Of a stretch of 64,000 bases of DNA, positions 63,801-64,000 are shown piece after piece. The notes under the pieces are model-generated. The model was not told where the DNA came from. It made no database searches and saw only the letters and a list, made by a program, of their open reading frames with translations. Source of the DNA: Eulemur rufifrons (lineage: Eukaryota; Chordata; Mammalia; Primates; Lemuridae); assembly GCF_041146395.1 (NCBI RefSeq), contig NC_090990.1, positions 42,356,001 through 42,420,000 of the forward strand, written 5' to 3'. The position numbers and the translations under genes are program-made. Position 1 is the first letter of the stretch; each line of letters begins with the position of its first letter.

Positions 63801-64000
63801 TTGCTGAAAGGATGGCTTCATTAGTAAACTAGCTAACAGAGAAAGATAAACTATCAAACAGAAAGAGGAATAAACTCACAACACAACTGCCCCCTTTGTT
63901 TTGTTTGATTAAATAGCTGTTGCTCAACTTGTTTTCTTTAAGCCTAACCCATATCTTTAATAGTTTGTTTTCACAGCCTTGAAGAGCCCTAAGCAGACAG

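Larger units (their letters stand above)
56940..64000 (-). other. DAB1: DAB1 intron (5' part, continues past window)
   Basis: Non-coding. L2 3' fragments (about 57520-57890, 60900-61090, 61100-61250, 63505-63800), MIR-like pieces (about 58130-58230, 59940-60060, 62520-62650, 62780-62910), a diverged hAT-like piece (about 58231-58620) and an old L1/HAL1 3' fragment (about 62690-63420). The region 59000-59900 contains no repeat I recognise. 60120-60900 has a few open frames but no recognisable protein. Confidence 0.8.

Overview
The window is intronic and exonic DNA of a primate, most likely a strepsirrhine (lemur-type). It carries the 3' two-thirds of one protein-coding gene, DAB1 (Disabled-1, the cytoplasmic adaptor of Reelin signalling), on the minus strand. 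The primate call rests on three dimeric Alu elements with perfect target-site duplications. The strepsirrhine call rests on their right arms, which have the extended stretch around 'ctatatatatttttag...ccatataat' that I associate with lemur Alu subfamilies. No other gene, RNA gene or CpG-island promoter was recognised.

DAB1 runs from right to left. Twelve coding exons were placed, all with GT/AG borders: 56939-56808, 56189-56070, 55605-55567, 53965-53900, 47288-47229, 21093-21043, 20951-20904, 16287-16225, 13917-13809, 6477-5929, 2393-2266 and 1913-1818 (stop codon 1818-1820). Together they encode 486 residues without a frameshift or premature stop. Added to the 102 N-terminal residues of human DAB1 that are absent here, this gives exactly the 588-residue long form. 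On that numbering the known tyrosines 185, 198, 200, 220 and 232 fall where expected. Exons upstream of residue 103 lie beyond position 64000.

Layout: 1-1817 is 3' UTR/downstream sequence. 1818-21093 holds the C-terminal exons and the optional 33-residue cassette (two exons, 51 and 48 nt, 91 bp apart). 21094-47228 is a 26-kb intron. 47229-56939 holds the phosphotyrosine exons and the end of the PTB domain. 56940-64000 is intron. The introns are filled with old mammalian repeats (MIR, L2, hAT-Charlie MITEs such as MER20, MER5 and MER1, MLT1 LTRs) and only three young Alus.

The exons form one adaptor. The PTB domain (only its C-terminal half is here) binds NPXY tails of ApoER2/VLDLR and phosphoinositides. 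The tyrosine exons are phosphorylated by Src-family kinases and recruit Crk, PI3K and SOCS/Cul5. The Ser/Pro-rich tail carries a CDK5-type S-P site, a PxxxPR motif and a DPF motif. The most interesting structure is in the splicing: each of three SH2-docking motifs is cut by an intron directly after Tyr-Gln. One exon ends in a duplicated donor (GTAAGTGTAAGT), and the two cassette exons look like copies of each other.
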